Shown here: positions 1-9,871 of the stretch, piece by piece
How positions within the stretch are numbered: position 1 is the first letter of the stretch
Layout of the letters: the number at the start of each line of letters is the position of its first letter
Source of the DNA: Thiorhodococcus minor
Lineage (GTDB): Bacteria; Pseudomonadota; Gammaproteobacteria; Chromatiales; Chromatiaceae
DNA: 64,000 nucleotides
Direction of reading: 5' to 3'
NCBI RefSeq assembly: GCF_010820565.1
Contig: NZ_JAAIJQ010000006.1
Coordinates: forward strand, 52,562 to 116,561
Position numbers and translations under genes: made by a program
Notes under the pieces: generated by a model
Told to the model about the DNA's origin: nothing
Database searches by the model: none
Seen by the model: the letters and a program-made list of their open reading frames with translations, nothing else

Positions 1-1
1 G

Positions 2-1420
2 TGCGATATGCCCGGAATCGAGCTGATGAATCGTGCCGGGTCTGTCGCCTTCCGCGCGCTGCGCGACCGCTGGCCGGCCGCGCGCCGGCTGACCGTGCTG
101 GCGGGCATTGGCAACAACGGCGGGGACGGCTACGTGATCGCGCGTCTCGCGCGCGCCGCCGGGCTTTCGGTCCGCGTGCTGCAGCTCGGCGATGCCGAGC
201 GCCTGCGTGGCGATGCGGCCCTGAGCTGTCTGGCCTATCGCAATGCGGGCGGGGTCGTCGAATCCTATGCGGCGCTCCCGCGCAACACAGATGTCTATGT
301 CGATGCCATCTTCGGCACCGGCCTCGAGCGTGCCGTCGAGGGGCAGTGGGCCGAGGCCGTCAAGGCGCTCAACCTTCAGCGCGCTCCGGTTCTGGCCGTC
401 GATATGCCCTCTGGCCTGCATTCCGACACGGGCCGCGTGCTCGGCGCAGCCGTGAAGGCGGGCGCCACCGTCAGCTTCATCGGCCTCAAGCAGGGGCTCT
501 TCCTTGGGGCCGGTCCCGAGCATCGCGGCGAGCTGTCCTTCAGTGCCCTGGAGATTCCTGCCACCGTCTACTCGCGCGAGATCCTCTCGCTGCGCCGGGT
601 CGACTGGCCACAACAGGTCGAGCTGCTCGCGCCGAGGTCGCGGTTGGCCCACAAGGGCGACTGCGGTCACGTCCTCTTGATCGGCGGCGCCCCTGGGATG
701 TCCGGCGCCGTGCGCCTGGCGGGTGAGGCCGCGCTGCGGGCGGGTGCCGGCCTGGTCACCATTGCGACTCACCCGCAGCATGCGTCTTGGCTGAATCTCA
801 CGCGACCGGAGCTGATGGTGGCGGGCGTCGATTGCGCCGAGGCGCTGGATCCCTTGATCGAGCGGGCCGACGTCGTCGCCGTGGGTCCCGGGCTCGGCCG
901 GGACGCTTGGGGCCGCCAGCTATGGATGCGCGCGCAGGCGCTTGGGCTGCCGCTGATCGTCGATGCGGATGCGCTGACGCTCTTGGCCGAGCAGCCGCTG
1001 AATCGGGCGGATTGGATCCTGACGCCACATCCAGGCGAGGCCGCGCGCCTGCTGCAGGTTGGGGCGCAGGAGGTCGAGCAGGACCGGCTGCAGGCCCTGC
1101 GCCTGCTCCAAGAGCGTTATGGCGGTGTCACTGTTCTCAAGGGCTCGGGGACCTTGATCTGCGACGGCTCGCAGCGACCGCCCGCCGTTTGCAGCGATGG
1201 CAATCCGGGGATGGCGACCGCGGGATCCGGAGACGTGCTGACGGGAGTTGTCGCGGCCCTGCGCGCACAAGGGCTGGACGCAGACGCCGCGGCGACCGCT
1301 GGCGTCTGCCTGCATGCGGCGGCCGGCGACCAGGCGGCCCGGTGTGGCGAGCGGGGGCTCATCGCCAGCGACATCATCGCGGCCATGCGGCCCTTGGCGA
1401 ATGGGATCGAGGCCGCCTGA
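2..1420 (+). CDS. nnr: Bifunctional NAD(P)H-hydrate epimerase / ADP-dependent dehydratase (5' end missing)
   Basis: Repairs hydrated NADH/NADPH: the N-terminal YjeF_N half epimerises (R)- to (S)-NAD(P)HX and the C-terminal kinase-like half dehydrates it using ADP. The N-terminal half shows GNNGGDGY; the C-terminal half begins near KGDCGHVLLIGG and carries GNPGMATAGSGDVLTG with the catalytic Asp. The frame is already open at base 2 and lacks roughly 40 residues compared with E. coli YjeF, so the true start lies upstream; the internal ATG at base 8 should not be used. The stop overlaps the tsaE start (ATGA), the usual nnr-tsaE coupling. Identity is clear; only the 5' boundary is unknown. Confidence 0.96.
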   Translation, partial: CDMPGIELMNRAGSVAFRALRDRWPAARRLTVLAGIGNNGGDGYVIARLARAAGLSVRVLQLGDAERLRGDAALSCLAYRNAGGVVESYAALPRNTDVYVDAIFGTGLERAVEGQWAEAVKALNLQRAPVLAVDMPSGLHSDTGRVLGAAVKAGATVSFIGLKQGLFLGAGPEHRGELSFSALEIPATVYSREILSLRRVDWPQQVELLAPRSRLAHKGDCGHVLLIGGAPGMSGAVRLAGEAALRAGAGLVTIATHPQHASWLNLTRPELMVAGVDCAEALDPLIERADVVAVGPGLGRDAWGRQLWMRAQALGLPLIVDADALTLLAEQPLNRADWILTPHPGEAARLLQVGAQEVEQDRLQALRLLQERYGGVTVLKGSGTLICDGSQRPPAVCSDGNPGMATAGSGDVLTGVVAALRAQGLDADAAATAGVCLHAAAGDQAARCGERGLIASDIIAAMRPLANGIEAA

Positions 1421-1896
1421 TGGAGGTCCAGCTCGATCGCCCCGAGGCCCAGGAGCGCTTTGGCGCGGCGCTCGCGCGCGCCGTCCAGCCGCCGTGCGTC
1501 ATCTATCTCGTTGGTGATCTGGGGGCGGGCAAGACCACGCTCGCGCGCGGCATGCTGCGTGGCCTGGGTCACGTCGGAGCGGTCAGGAGTCCCACCTATA
1601 CCCTGATCGAGCCCTACGCGCTCAGTCCCAGCATGGGCAGCCAGGTGTCGCTCTATCACCTGGATCTCTATCGGCTCGGCGATCCGGAGGAGCTGGACTA
1701 CCTGGGGCTGCGCGATCTGATGCGTCAGGACGCCCTGTGGGTCGTGGAATGGCCGGAGCGCGGCGAGGGCTTTCTTCCCCAGCCGGATCTGCTGATCGAG
1801 ATCAAGTACCAGGCCGGGGGGCGGGCGCTGTCTGTGACTGCGCTCACGGCTTGGGGGCGAGCGGCGCTGGCGCGCCTTGGGAATTCTCCCGATTGA
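1420..1896 (+). CDS. tsaE: tRNA threonylcarbamoyladenosine biosynthesis ATPase TsaE
   Basis: TsaE is the ATPase of the TsaB-TsaD-TsaE complex that makes t6A37 on ANN-decoding tRNAs in the cytoplasm. The 158-residue protein, normal for the family, has a Walker A (GDLGAGKTT, about residues 32-40), the SPTYTLIE segment, HLDLYRL and a C-terminal VVEWPERG. The ATG overlaps the nnr stop by one base, so it is translationally coupled and shares the nnr promoter. A noncoding gap of about 160 bp follows before amiC. Confidence 0.96.
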   Translation: MEVQLDRPEAQERFGAALARAVQPPCVIYLVGDLGAGKTTLARGMLRGLGHVGAVRSPTYTLIEPYALSPSMGSQVSLYHLDLYRLGDPEELDYLGLRDLMRQDALWVVEWPERGEGFLPQPDLLIEIKYQAGGRALSVTALTAWGRAALARLGNSPD

Positions 1897-1985
1897 CAGG
1901 GGTGCGATTTTGGTAACGGCGTCTCATGCGCGCGACAAGTCGGTGAATGCAGTCGAAAAACCTAGGCTAAGGCTCCGGAGTCGCT

Positions 1986-2015
1986 TTGGATTCTGCGCGG
2001 GCGAGGTGCTATCTT
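1986..2015 (+). promoter_or_regulatory. Possible sigma70 promoter for amiC
   Basis: TTGGAT (1986-1991) and TATCTT (2010-2015) are 18 bp apart in the tsaE-amiC gap, about 40 bases before the amiC start. Both hexamers are imperfect, so this is a plausible but unproven promoter. Confidence 0.3.
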
Positions 2016-2057
2016 AAAAGCGACGCTCGCGACGCGTTGAGCTAAGGGTGGCGAATC

Positions 2058-3437
2058 GTGAATAGGCTGTTTGTACTCCTTCTGCTACTGATTTTCCTGC
2101 CGACGGCCGGGGCGCAGGTGGCGGTCGAGTGCTCTGGCGTCTCGACGAGCTCGGACAAGACCCGAGTCGTCCTCGATACCAGCTCCGCCATCTCGCATCG
2201 TATCTTCACGCTGGATTCGCCAGACCGCGTCGTCATCGATATCCCGAACGCACGCCTTGTCGGCAAGCTGCCGGCGGCGAGGGCTGGGGATCCCACCCTC
2301 GTCGGTCTGCGCAGTGGGGTTCGGAATCGCGGCGATCTCCGGGTCGTGGTGGACGTCAAGCATGCGGTGCGGGTGAAGAGCTTTCCGGCGAGACGCGATG
2401 GTGGCGGGCACCGGCTGATCGTCGAGCTCTCCCCGGCCAGTGACTCCCTGCGGCCCTCTGCCAGTGGCGGGACGACGCGGAAGGTGAGTCAGCGCTCGCC
2501 CTCGAGAATGGTCGCGCGCTCGAGCCGGGCCAGGACGGCCGTCATCGCCATCGATGCCGGACACGGCGGAGAGGATCCCGGCGCGATCGGGCCGAGTGGG
2601 ACGCGCGAAAAGGACGTGACCCTGGCGATTGCGCGGCGACTCGCCAGGCTCGTCGGCAGGGAGTCCGGGATGCGCGCCGTGCTTATCCGCGATCGCGATA
2701 CCTTCATCGCCCTGCGCGAGCGTATTCGGCGTGCCCGCAAGCACAAGGCGGATCTCTTCATTTCCATCCACGCGGACGCCTTCAACAATCCGGAGGCCCA
2801 TGGCTCTTCCGTCTACACCCTGTCGCAAGGTGGCGCGAGCAGCGAGGCAGCGAACTGGCTGGCCGATCGCGAGAACAGCGCCGATTTGATCGGGGGCTTG
2901 GACCTGGCCTCGAGCGATGAGCTGCTGGCGACCGTGCTGCTCGACATGACGCAGAATGCGACCATCGAGCACAGTACCGAGGCGGCCGGGGCCGTGCTGG
3001 GCTATCTGAAGCGGGTGGGGGACGTCCACAAGGGGCACGTGCAGCGCGCTGGCTTCGTCGTGCTCAAGTCGCCGGATATCCCCTCGATCCTGGTCGAGAC
3101 GGCGTTCATCAGCAATCGGAGCGAGGAGCAGCGTCTGCGCTCCAGCGCCCACCAGGAGCGCATCGCCAAGGCCGTTCTGGCCGGGGTCAAGACCTACTTC
3201 TCCAAGTATCCGCCCCAGGGCTACTTGAGCGCGAGCGCGGACAGCGGCCTCGATCGGACCGCCCCCCGTTCAGCGAGTGCCCGAGGGCTGCGGCACGTGA
3301 TCAGTCGCGGCGACACCCTCTCCGAGATCGCCCAGCGTTACCGGGTCACCGTGAGCTCATTGCGCGCGGAGAACGGGATCGAAGAGGGCGACTACATCCG
3401 CGTGGGCCAGGTGCTTTCCATTCCTGCGGGGTCCTGA
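2058..3437 (+). CDS. amiC: N-acetylmuramoyl-L-alanine amidase with AMIN and LysM domains
   Basis: Periplasmic zinc amidase that splits septal peptidoglycan during daughter-cell separation. A Sec signal (hydrophobic residues 4-16, AGA-Q cleavage region) is followed by an AMIN domain (about 20-120), a basic Ser/Arg linker, an Amidase_3 domain (about 160-385) with zinc ligands in DAGHGG, the Glu of GTREKD and SIHADAF plus catalytic VETAF, and a C-terminal LysM (about 413-457). It uses a GTG start with AAGGG nine bases upstream. The LysM makes it AmiB/AmiC-like; the exact letter is by analogy. Gene order amidase-mutL-miaA-hfq is typical of gammaproteobacteria. Confidence 0.94.
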   Translation: MNRLFVLLLLLIFLPTAGAQVAVECSGVSTSSDKTRVVLDTSSAISHRIFTLDSPDRVVIDIPNARLVGKLPAARAGDPTLVGLRSGVRNRGDLRVVVDVKHAVRVKSFPARRDGGGHRLIVELSPASDSLRPSASGGTTRKVSQRSPSRMVARSSRARTAVIAIDAGHGGEDPGAIGPSGTREKDVTLAIARRLARLVGRESGMRAVLIRDRDTFIALRERIRRARKHKADLFISIHADAFNNPEAHGSSVYTLSQGGASSEAANWLADRENSADLIGGLDLASSDELLATVLLDMTQNATIEHSTEAAGAVLGYLKRVGDVHKGHVQRAGFVVLKSPDIPSILVETAFISNRSEEQRLRSSAHQERIAKAVLAGVKTYFSKYPPQGYLSASADSGLDRTAPRSASARGLRHVISRGDTLSEIAQRYRVTVSSLRAENGIEEGDYIRVGQVLSIPAGS

Positions 3438-3567
3438 CGCGGGCCAGGCGCGCTGCGCTGGGGCACAGTGACGCGAGTCGTCTGGGCTCGCGGCGCAGCT
3501 CGGCAGCCCAGATGGCCCCGGGCGTGGGGCTTGCCACGGCGCCTCGCTTTTGTTGTGATGGGCGGTT

Positions 3568-5451
3568 ATGCCCAATCCGATCCGCATCCTTTCCGACCAC
3601 CTCGTCAACCAGATCGCCGCCGGCGAGGTGGTGGAGCGGCCGGCGTCCGTGCTCAAGGAGCTGATCGAGAACAGCTTGGATGCGGGCTGTCGCCGGATCG
3701 ACGTCGAGGCCGAGCAGGGCGGCGTCAAGCGCCTGCGCGTGCGCGACGATGGCCGCGGCATCCCGCGCGACGAGCTGCCGCTTGCCTTGTCGCGGCATGC
3801 GACCAGTAAGCTGGCTCGGCTCCAAGACCTCGACGCCGTGGCCAGCCTGGGCTTCCGCGGCGAGGCCTTGCCGAGCATTGCCTCGGTGAGCCGGCTGACG
3901 TTGACCTCGCGCGCGAGCCAGGTGGATGACACTTCCGACACGGGCGTCTCCGGCTGGGAGGTCTCGGTCGGGATCGACGGCGAGCTCGATGGGCCGCGGC
4001 CGGCGCCTCACCCCGAGGGCAGCACCCTGGATGTCCGCGACCTCTTCTTCAACACGCCGGCGCGGCGCAAGTTCCTGCGCAGCGAGCGCACGGAGCTCGA
4101 CCATCTCGAGCAGGTCTTCCGGCGTGTCGCACTTGCGCGGCCGGATGTCGCCATGTCGCTCAAGCACAACGGCCGTGTGCTCCAGAGCCTGCCATCCGCG
4201 GAGACCGATCCGGCTGGCGTGTCGGCGCGTTTGGACCGGCTGCTCGGAAAGGGCTTCGTCGACAAGGCGCTTGCCCTGGAGGAGGCCGCGGTGGATCTGC
4301 ACCTGCGTGGCTGGGTGCTGCAGCCAGCGTTCTCCCGCAGCCAGGCCGACCAGCAATTCTTCTATGTGAACGGGCGCATGGTGCGCGACAAGCTGGTGAC
4401 GCACGCCATCAGACAGGCCTATAGCGACGTGCTGCACCACGGGCGTCATCCGGCCTATGTGCTCTTCCTCGAGCTGCCCCCTCGGCTGGTCGACGTCAAC
4501 GTCCATCCAGCCAAGCACGAGGTGAGGTTTCGCGAGTCCCGCCAAGTCCACGACTTCCTCTTCAGCGCCCTGCATCGGCGCCTCTCGCGGGGTGCCTCCG
4601 CGAGCGAGCAAGCCGATGCCGGGCAGCCTGGTATCGGCCCTCCCAATGCTCCTGCGGGCACGGCGTCGAGCACCCCAGCCTCTGCTGCAAGCGACTTCGC
4701 GGATCGACCGCAGGGTCGGGATCCCCTCGGCACGCCCTCCCTAGGTAAGGATCGGATCGGCGAGGATCGGCGGGCCTATCAGGCATCGCTGAGCTTTCAG
4801 CGTCCCACGGTCGGGGGCTCGGCTCAGGGGGGAGCGCCACCGGAGGCGCCCTCGGGCACTGAGCAGCCGTCGGCGCTGGGCTATGCGCTTGGGCAGCTCA
4901 ATGGCGTCTATCTCCTGGCCCAGGCAGAGGATGGCCTGCTCCTGGTCGACATCCACGCAGCGCACGAGCGCATCGGCTACGAGCGGCTCAAGGCGGCCTG
5001 GAGCCGAGGCCAGGTCGTGTCCCAGCCGCTCCTGGTGCCTATGAGCGTGCACGTCAGTCCGCGCGAGGCCGAGCTGATCGAGGGCCATCGCGACGGTCTC
5101 GGGCGGCTGGGGCTGCGGGTGGACCGTATCGATGCCGGGAGCCTGGTGGTCCGGGATGTGCCGGCCATCCTCAAGGACGCGGACATCGAGCAGCTGGTGC
5201 GCGACCTGCTTTCGGACCTGGCGGAGCATGGGCACAGCGGCCGTCTCGAAGAGGCGATCAATGGCGTGCTCGCGACCATGGCCTGTCACGGCGCGGTGCG
5301 GGCCAATCGGCGGCTCACGCTCGACGAGATGAACGCCTTGCTCCGAGACATGGAGCGAACCCAGCGTATCGATCAGTGCAACCATGGCCGGCCGACTTGG
5401 ATCAAGCTCACCTACGCCGAGCTGGACCGCATGTTCGCGCGAGGGCGTTGA
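3568..5451 (+). CDS. mutL: DNA mismatch repair protein MutL
   Basis: Couples MutS mismatch recognition to strand removal. The N-terminal GHKL ATPase shows NSLDAG, DDGRGI and GFRGEAL; a low-complexity linker (about 345-420) leads to the MutL_C dimerisation domain. The C-terminal domain keeps a DxHAxxExxxxE metal-binding pattern near 4948 ([12 protein letters not shown]) and a CNHGRP motif near the end, as in endonuclease-type MutL of bacteria without MutH, in contrast to E. coli. Length 627 residues is normal. The stop is one base before the miaA ATG. Confidence 0.96.
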   Translation: MPNPIRILSDHLVNQIAAGEVVERPASVLKELIENSLDAGCRRIDVEAEQGGVKRLRVRDDGRGIPRDELPLALSRHATSKLARLQDLDAVASLGFRGEALPSIASVSRLTLTSRASQVDDTSDTGVSGWEVSVGIDGELDGPRPAPHPEGSTLDVRDLFFNTPARRKFLRSERTELDHLEQVFRRVALARPDVAMSLKHNGRVLQSLPSAETDPAGVSARLDRLLGKGFVDKALALEEAAVDLHLRGWVLQPAFSRSQADQQFFYVNGRMVRDKLVTHAIRQAYSDVLHHGRHPAYVLFLELPPRLVDVNVHPAKHEVRFRESRQVHDFLFSALHRRLSRGASASEQADAGQPGIGPPNAPAGTASSTPASAASDFADRPQGRDPLGTPSLGKDRIGEDRRAYQASLSFQRPTVGGSAQGGAPPEAPSGTEQPSALGYALGQLNGVYLLAQAEDGLLLVDIHAAHERIGYERLKAAWSRGQVVSQPLLVPMSVHVSPREAELIEGHRDGLGRLGLRVDRIDAGSLVVRDVPAILKDADIEQLVRDLLSDLAEHGHSGRLEEAINGVLATMACHGAVRANRRLTLDEMNALLRDMERTQRIDQCNHGRPTWIKLTYAELDRMFARGR

Positions 5452-5452
5452 G

Positions 5453-6457
5453 ATGGTCGCGAAGGCGCCTGCTGAGCCCAATGTCTGGGACGATCGGCCG
5501 CTGGCCGTCCTGCTCATGGGGCCGACGGCCTCCGGCAAGACGGATCTCGCCGTCGAGCTCGTCGAGCGGTTGCCCTGCGAGATCATCAGCGTCGACTCGG
5601 CAATGATCTATCGCGGGATGGACATCGGCACCGCCAAGCCAGGGGCCGAGGTGCTGGCGCGCGCACCGCACCGGCTCATCGATATCCTGGATCCCGTCGA
5701 ATCCTATTCGACGGCGCGGTTCCGCGAGGATGCCCTGGCGGAAATGGCCGAAATCCAGTCGCGCGGGCGCATTCCCCTGCTGGTGGGCGGCTCCATGCTC
5801 TATTTTCGCGCCTTGCAGCAGGGGCTGGCGGCGCTGCCCAGCGCGGATCCCGGGGTGCGCGACACGCTCAACGCGGAGGCGGAGCGTATCGGCTGGGATG
5901 GGCTGCATGCGCGCTTGACGGAGGCGGATCCGATCTCGGCGGCACAGATCCATCCGCACGACCCGCAGCGAATCCAGCGTGCGCTGGAAGTGCTCATGCT
6001 GGCCGGGCGCCCCATGAGCGCCCTGATCGCGGAGGCCGAGGCTGCCGCGCTTCCTTATCGCCTGCTCAAGCTCGCGCGCGCACCGCGGGAGCGGCGCACC
6101 TTGCACGCGCGCATCGAGCGGCGGTTTCACGCCATGATCGAGGGGAGGCTGGTCGATGAGGTCAGCGCGCTCTGGGCGCGTGGCGACTTGGATCCCGATA
6201 TGCCCTCTATGCGCTGCGTGGGCTACCGCCAGGTCTTGAAATATCTCTCCGGCGCTTACACTTGGCAGGAGATGTTGCATCGCGGCATCGTGGCGTCCAG
6301 ACAGCTGGCCAAGCGGCAGCTGACCTGGCTGCGGGCAGAGTCCGATTGCCACTGGCTGACCGACGAGCCGGCGCCCGCCGAGGCCGCCGAGGAGCTGGTG
6401 CGGCAGGCGATGGCGGGGGAGGCGGTCGCGGTCGCGACTGGGCTCGGGTGCTCGTAG
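5453..6457 (+). CDS. miaA: tRNA dimethylallyltransferase MiaA
   Basis: Transfers a dimethylallyl group to A37 of tRNAs reading UNN codons, the first step to ms2i6A. The 334-residue protein has the P-loop GPTASGKT near residue 23, [16 protein letters not shown], and the GYRQ segment of the tRNA-binding core. The ATG two bases after the mutL stop gives a short 18-residue N-terminal extension before the P-loop strand. It sits in the conserved mutL-miaA-hfq order. Confidence 0.96.
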   Translation: MVAKAPAEPNVWDDRPLAVLLMGPTASGKTDLAVELVERLPCEIISVDSAMIYRGMDIGTAKPGAEVLARAPHRLIDILDPVESYSTARFREDALAEMAEIQSRGRIPLLVGGSMLYFRALQQGLAALPSADPGVRDTLNAEAERIGWDGLHARLTEADPISAAQIHPHDPQRIQRALEVLMLAGRPMSALIAEAEAAALPYRLLKLARAPRERRTLHARIERRFHAMIEGRLVDEVSALWARGDLDPDMPSMRCVGYRQVLKYLSGAYTWQEMLHRGIVASRQLAKRQLTWLRAESDCHWLTDEPAPAEAAEELVRQAMAGEAVAVATGLGCS

Positions 6458-6830
6458 TCGAGTTCCGCTATGGCACGTCGGCGTCGTTTCTAAGACACTA
6501 AGGGCCTGCGGCAGTGGCGGGCGTTTCCAGGGTACTCATGGGCGCCCTTCGATTGCCGCGTCCTTGGTGCCTTAGCAGTATCAGGCTTCAACATCGGCCG
6601 ATCTTGCCACTCCCTGGGCCGCGGGCTCGCGGGGTGGAAGTACCCCTTGGTACAGGAGCAAGGATCGGAGCCGGCTCGTGGGAGCGAGCCTGCCTGCAAG
6701 TCTCCTTCGGAGGGTGTGCCTGTCCCGGCTGCGCCCCATCCGATCTCGGCGCGTCTCTACTCATCTGACGACGCGCTGGTTTTTGAGCCGGGCATTGCAT
6801 GACTTACCCAAAACAACAAGGAGCCAATCC
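6458..6830 (+). other. Gene-free stretch upstream of hfq
   Basis: About 370 bases without a convincing gene. It probably carries hfq promoter or leader sequence, as in E. coli where hfq has promoters within miaA and upstream, but no promoter hexamers stand out. A small GGCTCG/GCGAGCC hairpin lies near 6674-6691. Confidence 0.4.
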
Positions 6831-7082
6831 ATGTCCAAGGGGCAAAGCCTCCAAGATCCCTTTCTGAACGCCCTGCGCAAGGAGCGTGTGCCTGTCTCGA
6901 TCTTTCTGGTCAACGGCATCAAGCTGCAAGGCCAGATCGAATCCTTCGACCAGTTCGTTGTACTGCTCAAGAACAATGTGAGCCAGATGATCTACAAGCA
7001 CGCAATCTCCACGGTGGTCCCGGCGCGCAACGTGAAGCTGCCGACCAATGACCCCAGTGCACCTGAGCCCGGGAATACTTGA
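6831..7082 (+). CDS. hfq: RNA chaperone Hfq
   Basis: Hexameric Sm-like protein that pairs small RNAs with mRNAs. The 83-residue product has the Sm1 segment ([18 protein letters not shown]) and the Sm2 YKHAIST motif at normal positions, with a short C-terminal tail. The start is fixed by a strong AAGGAG at 6818-6823 and by the conserved [14 protein letters not shown]-terminus. The stop overlaps the proposed TTG start of hflX. Confidence 0.98.
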   Translation: MSKGQSLQDPFLNALRKERVPVSIFLVNGIKLQGQIESFDQFVVLLKNNVSQMIYKHAISTVVPARNVKLPTNDPSAPEPGNT

Positions 7083-8440
7083 GCGCGGAATCTGGACCCG
7101 CGCCGTTCCGGGATCTGGGCATGACTGGCGGCGCGACGCTCGTCGACGGGCGGCCGGACGCGGGCGAGCTGGCGATCCTCGTCCATCTCGACATCGGTGG
7201 CACCGTCGAGCAGGACGAGCGCAACGAGCTCAGGCTGCTCGCGGAGGCGGCTGGTGCCGAGGTGGTGGGCGAGCTGGGCGGTACACGCTCGGCTCCGGAT
7301 CCGCGCTTTTACGTCGGCACCGGGAAGGCGGAGGAGCTGAAGGACCTGGTCGCGTCGACCCGCGCCGAGCTGGTCATCTTCAACCATCCGCTGTCCCCGG
7401 CACAGGAGCGCAACCTCGAGCGGCTGGTGCAATGCCGCGTGGTCGATCGGGCAGGACTCATTCTCGACATCTTCGCCCAGCGCGCCCGCTCCTTCGAGGG
7501 TAAGCTGCAGGTCGAGCTCGCTCAGCTTAGGCATCTGTCGACACGGCTGGTGCGCGGCTGGACCCACTTGGAGCGCCAGAAGGGCGGTATCGGACTGCGC
7601 GGCCCTGGTGAGACCCAGCTCGAGACGGACAGGCGCCTCCTCGGCAAGCGTGTCGCCATGCTCGAGCGTCGTCTCGAGCGGATCGAGCGGCAGCGCGCCC
7701 AAGGGCGCAAGGCGCGGGCGAAGGCGGAGCTGCCCATCGTCTCGCTCGTCGGCTACACCAACGCAGGCAAGTCGACCCTCTTCAACCAGCTGACCGAGGC
7801 GGGTGTCTTCCAGGCCGACCAGCTCTTCGCGACCCTGGATCCGACCTTGCGGCGTCTCGAGCTGCCGACCGGAGATCCGGTTCTGGTCGCCGATACCGTG
7901 GGGTTCGTGAGCGACCTGCCGCATGAGCTGGTCGCGGCCTTTCGGGCGACGCTCGAAGAGACGCGCAGTGCCTCGCTGCTGCTCCATGTCATCGACGGCG
8001 CGGCGAGCAATCGCAGCCGTCTCATCGCCGACGTCGAGGCCGTGCTCGGGGAGATCGGTAGCCTCGAGATCCCGCGGCTGGAGGTGATCAACAAGATCGA
8101 CCTCATGTCCGGCCAAGAGCCTCGGTTGGATCGCGATCAGGATGGCCGTCCGGTGCGTGCCTGGCTGTCGGCCCAATCCGGCGAGGGCATGGATCTGCTC
8201 CTGCAGGCGGTGGCCGAGCTGACGGGGGGCGAGCGGGTGCAGCATCGCGTCCGACTCGAGCCGGCCGACGGCCGGCTGCGGGCCTGGCTCTATGGACACG
8301 CCCAAGTCTTGTCCGACCGGCCAACGGAGCAGGGCGGATGGGAGCTGAGCTTCACCATGGGGCGGGTCGATTTCGAGCGTCTGGCGGCGCGCGAGCCCGA
8401 GCTGGAGGCTAGACTCGTGGACGGCGCATCGGCCGCCTGA
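7079..8440 (+). CDS. hflX: Ribosome-associated GTPase HflX
   Basis: HflX splits stalled or stress-inactivated ribosomes. The N-terminal HflX domain contains the glycine-rich VGTGKAEEL and FNHPLSPAQ stretches, then RGPGETQLE, and the Era-type GTPase has G1 GYTNAGKST and G3 DTVGF, then NKID (G4). The TTG start at 7079 overlaps the hfq stop (TTGA); an ATG at 7121 would give a 14-residue shorter protein and cannot be excluded, since neither has a clear ribosome binding site. Length 453 is normal. Confidence 0.95.
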   Translation: MSAESGPAPFRDLGMTGGATLVDGRPDAGELAILVHLDIGGTVEQDERNELRLLAEAAGAEVVGELGGTRSAPDPRFYVGTGKAEELKDLVASTRAELVIFNHPLSPAQERNLERLVQCRVVDRAGLILDIFAQRARSFEGKLQVELAQLRHLSTRLVRGWTHLERQKGGIGLRGPGETQLETDRRLLGKRVAMLERRLERIERQRAQGRKARAKAELPIVSLVGYTNAGKSTLFNQLTEAGVFQADQLFATLDPTLRRLELPTGDPVLVADTVGFVSDLPHELVAAFRATLEETRSASLLLHVIDGAASNRSRLIADVEAVLGEIGSLEIPRLEVINKIDLMSGQEPRLDRDQDGRPVRAWLSAQSGEGMDLLLQAVAELTGGERVQHRVRLEPADGRLRAWLYGHAQVLSDRPTEQGGWELSFTMGRVDFERLAAREPELEARLVDGASAA

Positions 8441-8698
8441 GCGCAGCGGCCGGCGCCGTTGCGTTTGCCCGCGCCGCACGCCTCACTTAGAATCCGCCGC
8501 TCGATCTCGCTGCATCACTTGCTTTTGTCCTGCCCGAGCTTGATATCCTCGAACTCGGTCGGCACAGTTTCCGACAGCCCCGCGCGGCGAAGTGCGATGG
8601 CGCATCTCTGACGGCCAGACTGGCGTGGCCCTTTCGGTCAGCGATTCGAGTCGGTCTGACGACTCACTTTCCTTTATCAAGAGACAGACGGAGAAGCT

Positions 8699-9871
8699 AT
8701 GGCCTGGAACGAGCCAGGTGGCGGTAACAAAGACCCTTGGAGTGGCAAAGGCGGCGGGGAGGAAGGACCCCCTGATCTCGATGAGGTCGTACGGAAGCTC
8801 CAAGAGCGTCTTGGCGGGCTCTTCGGCGGGAAGCAGCCCCCAGGCAGCGGCTCCGGCGGTGGCGGCTTTGGCGGCGGTGGTCGCCTCAGCACCAAGGTCG
8901 TGGGCGTTATCCTCGGTGTCCTGCTGGTCATCTGGCTTGCTACGGGCATCTACATCGTCGAGCCCGCGGAGCGTGGTGTCGTGATGCGCTTCGGCCACTA
9001 CGTCGATACGACGGGTCCGGGGCCGCATTGGCATCTGCCGATGCCGATCGAGCGCGTCATCAAGGTCAACGTCGATGAGATCTCGACCCTAACCCATAAG
9101 GCGGCCATGCTCACTCAGGACGAGAACATCGTCGAGGTCGAGCTGACGGTGCAGTCGCGCATCCAGGACGCTGCCGACTATCTCTTCCAAGATCAGGATC
9201 CGGAGCGCACGCTCAATGACGCCACAGTGACGGTGCTCCGCGTCGTGATCGGCCAGAGCAAGCTCGACTATGTGATGACCGAGGGGCGTGGCGCGGTCGC
9301 CGTCACCATCAAGGAGCGCATCCAGAATCTGCTGGATCGCTATAAGACGGGTCTCTTGGTGACGAGCGTCAACATGCAGCCGGCCAAGCCGCCGGAGCAG
9401 GTCAAGGCGGCGTTCGACGATGCCATCAAGGCACGTGAGGACAAGGAGCGGCTCGAGAACCAGGCCGAGGCCTACGCCAACGAGGTGCTCCCTGATGCCC
9501 GTGGTAAGGCGGCGCGCATCGTCGCGGACGCCAAGGCCTATCGGGACCAGGTGATCGCCGAGTCCGAGGGTGAGGCGTCGCGCTTCACGGCGATCCTCGC
9601 CGAGTACGCCAAGGCGCCCCAGGTGACGCGTCAGCGGCTGTATCTCGAGACCATGGAAGACGTGCTCGGCAACAACGGCAAGGTCCTCCTGGACGTTCAG
9701 GAAGGCGGCAACAGCCTGCTCTATCTCCCAATCGATCAGCTCATGAAGCAGCATCAAAAGACGCAATCGCAGACGGTACCTTCGTCGACGGCGCCAAGCG
9801 CGTCGACGGCGATTCCATCCGACCAAAGCCCGCCGCGTCGCGTGGTGGATCGTGATCGGAGGTCGCGCTGA
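8699..9871 (+). CDS. hflK: FtsH protease modulator subunit HflK
   Basis: SPFH/prohibitin-family membrane protein that with HflC encloses FtsH and limits its proteolysis. The 390-residue product has a Gly-rich N-terminal tail, one membrane segment near residues 65-85, a band-7/SPFH domain, a long helical region (about 235-300) and a Ser/Thr/Pro-rich tail. The start is supported by GGAG eight bases upstream. A 258-base gap separates it from hflX, so it may have its own promoter. Its stop overlaps the hflC ATG. Confidence 0.96.
   Translation: MAWNEPGGGNKDPWSGKGGGEEGPPDLDEVVRKLQERLGGLFGGKQPPGSGSGGGGFGGGGRLSTKVVGVILGVLLVIWLATGIYIVEPAERGVVMRFGHYVDTTGPGPHWHLPMPIERVIKVNVDEISTLTHKAAMLTQDENIVEVELTVQSRIQDAADYLFQDQDPERTLNDATVTVLRVVIGQSKLDYVMTEGRGAVAVTIKERIQNLLDRYKTGLLVTSVNMQPAKPPEQVKAAFDDAIKAREDKERLENQAEAYANEVLPDARGKAARIVADAKAYRDQVIAESEGEASRFTAILAEYAKAPQVTRQRLYLETMEDVLGNNGKVLLDVQEGGNSLLYLPIDQLMKQHQKTQSQTVPSSTAPSASTAIPSDQSPPRRVVDRDRRSR

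Noticed and set aside
2085..3152. Long antisense frame over amiC, and similar ones over mutL, purA and dnaK
   Set aside because: High-GC shadow frames; the sense frames match known families end to end.
6514..6768. Small gene upstream of hfq
   Set aside because: No family pattern or ribosome binding site; overlapping frames on both strands look equally random.
8592..8984. Forward frame overlapping the hflK start
   Set aside because: No similarity or RBS; hflK in another frame explains the coding signal.
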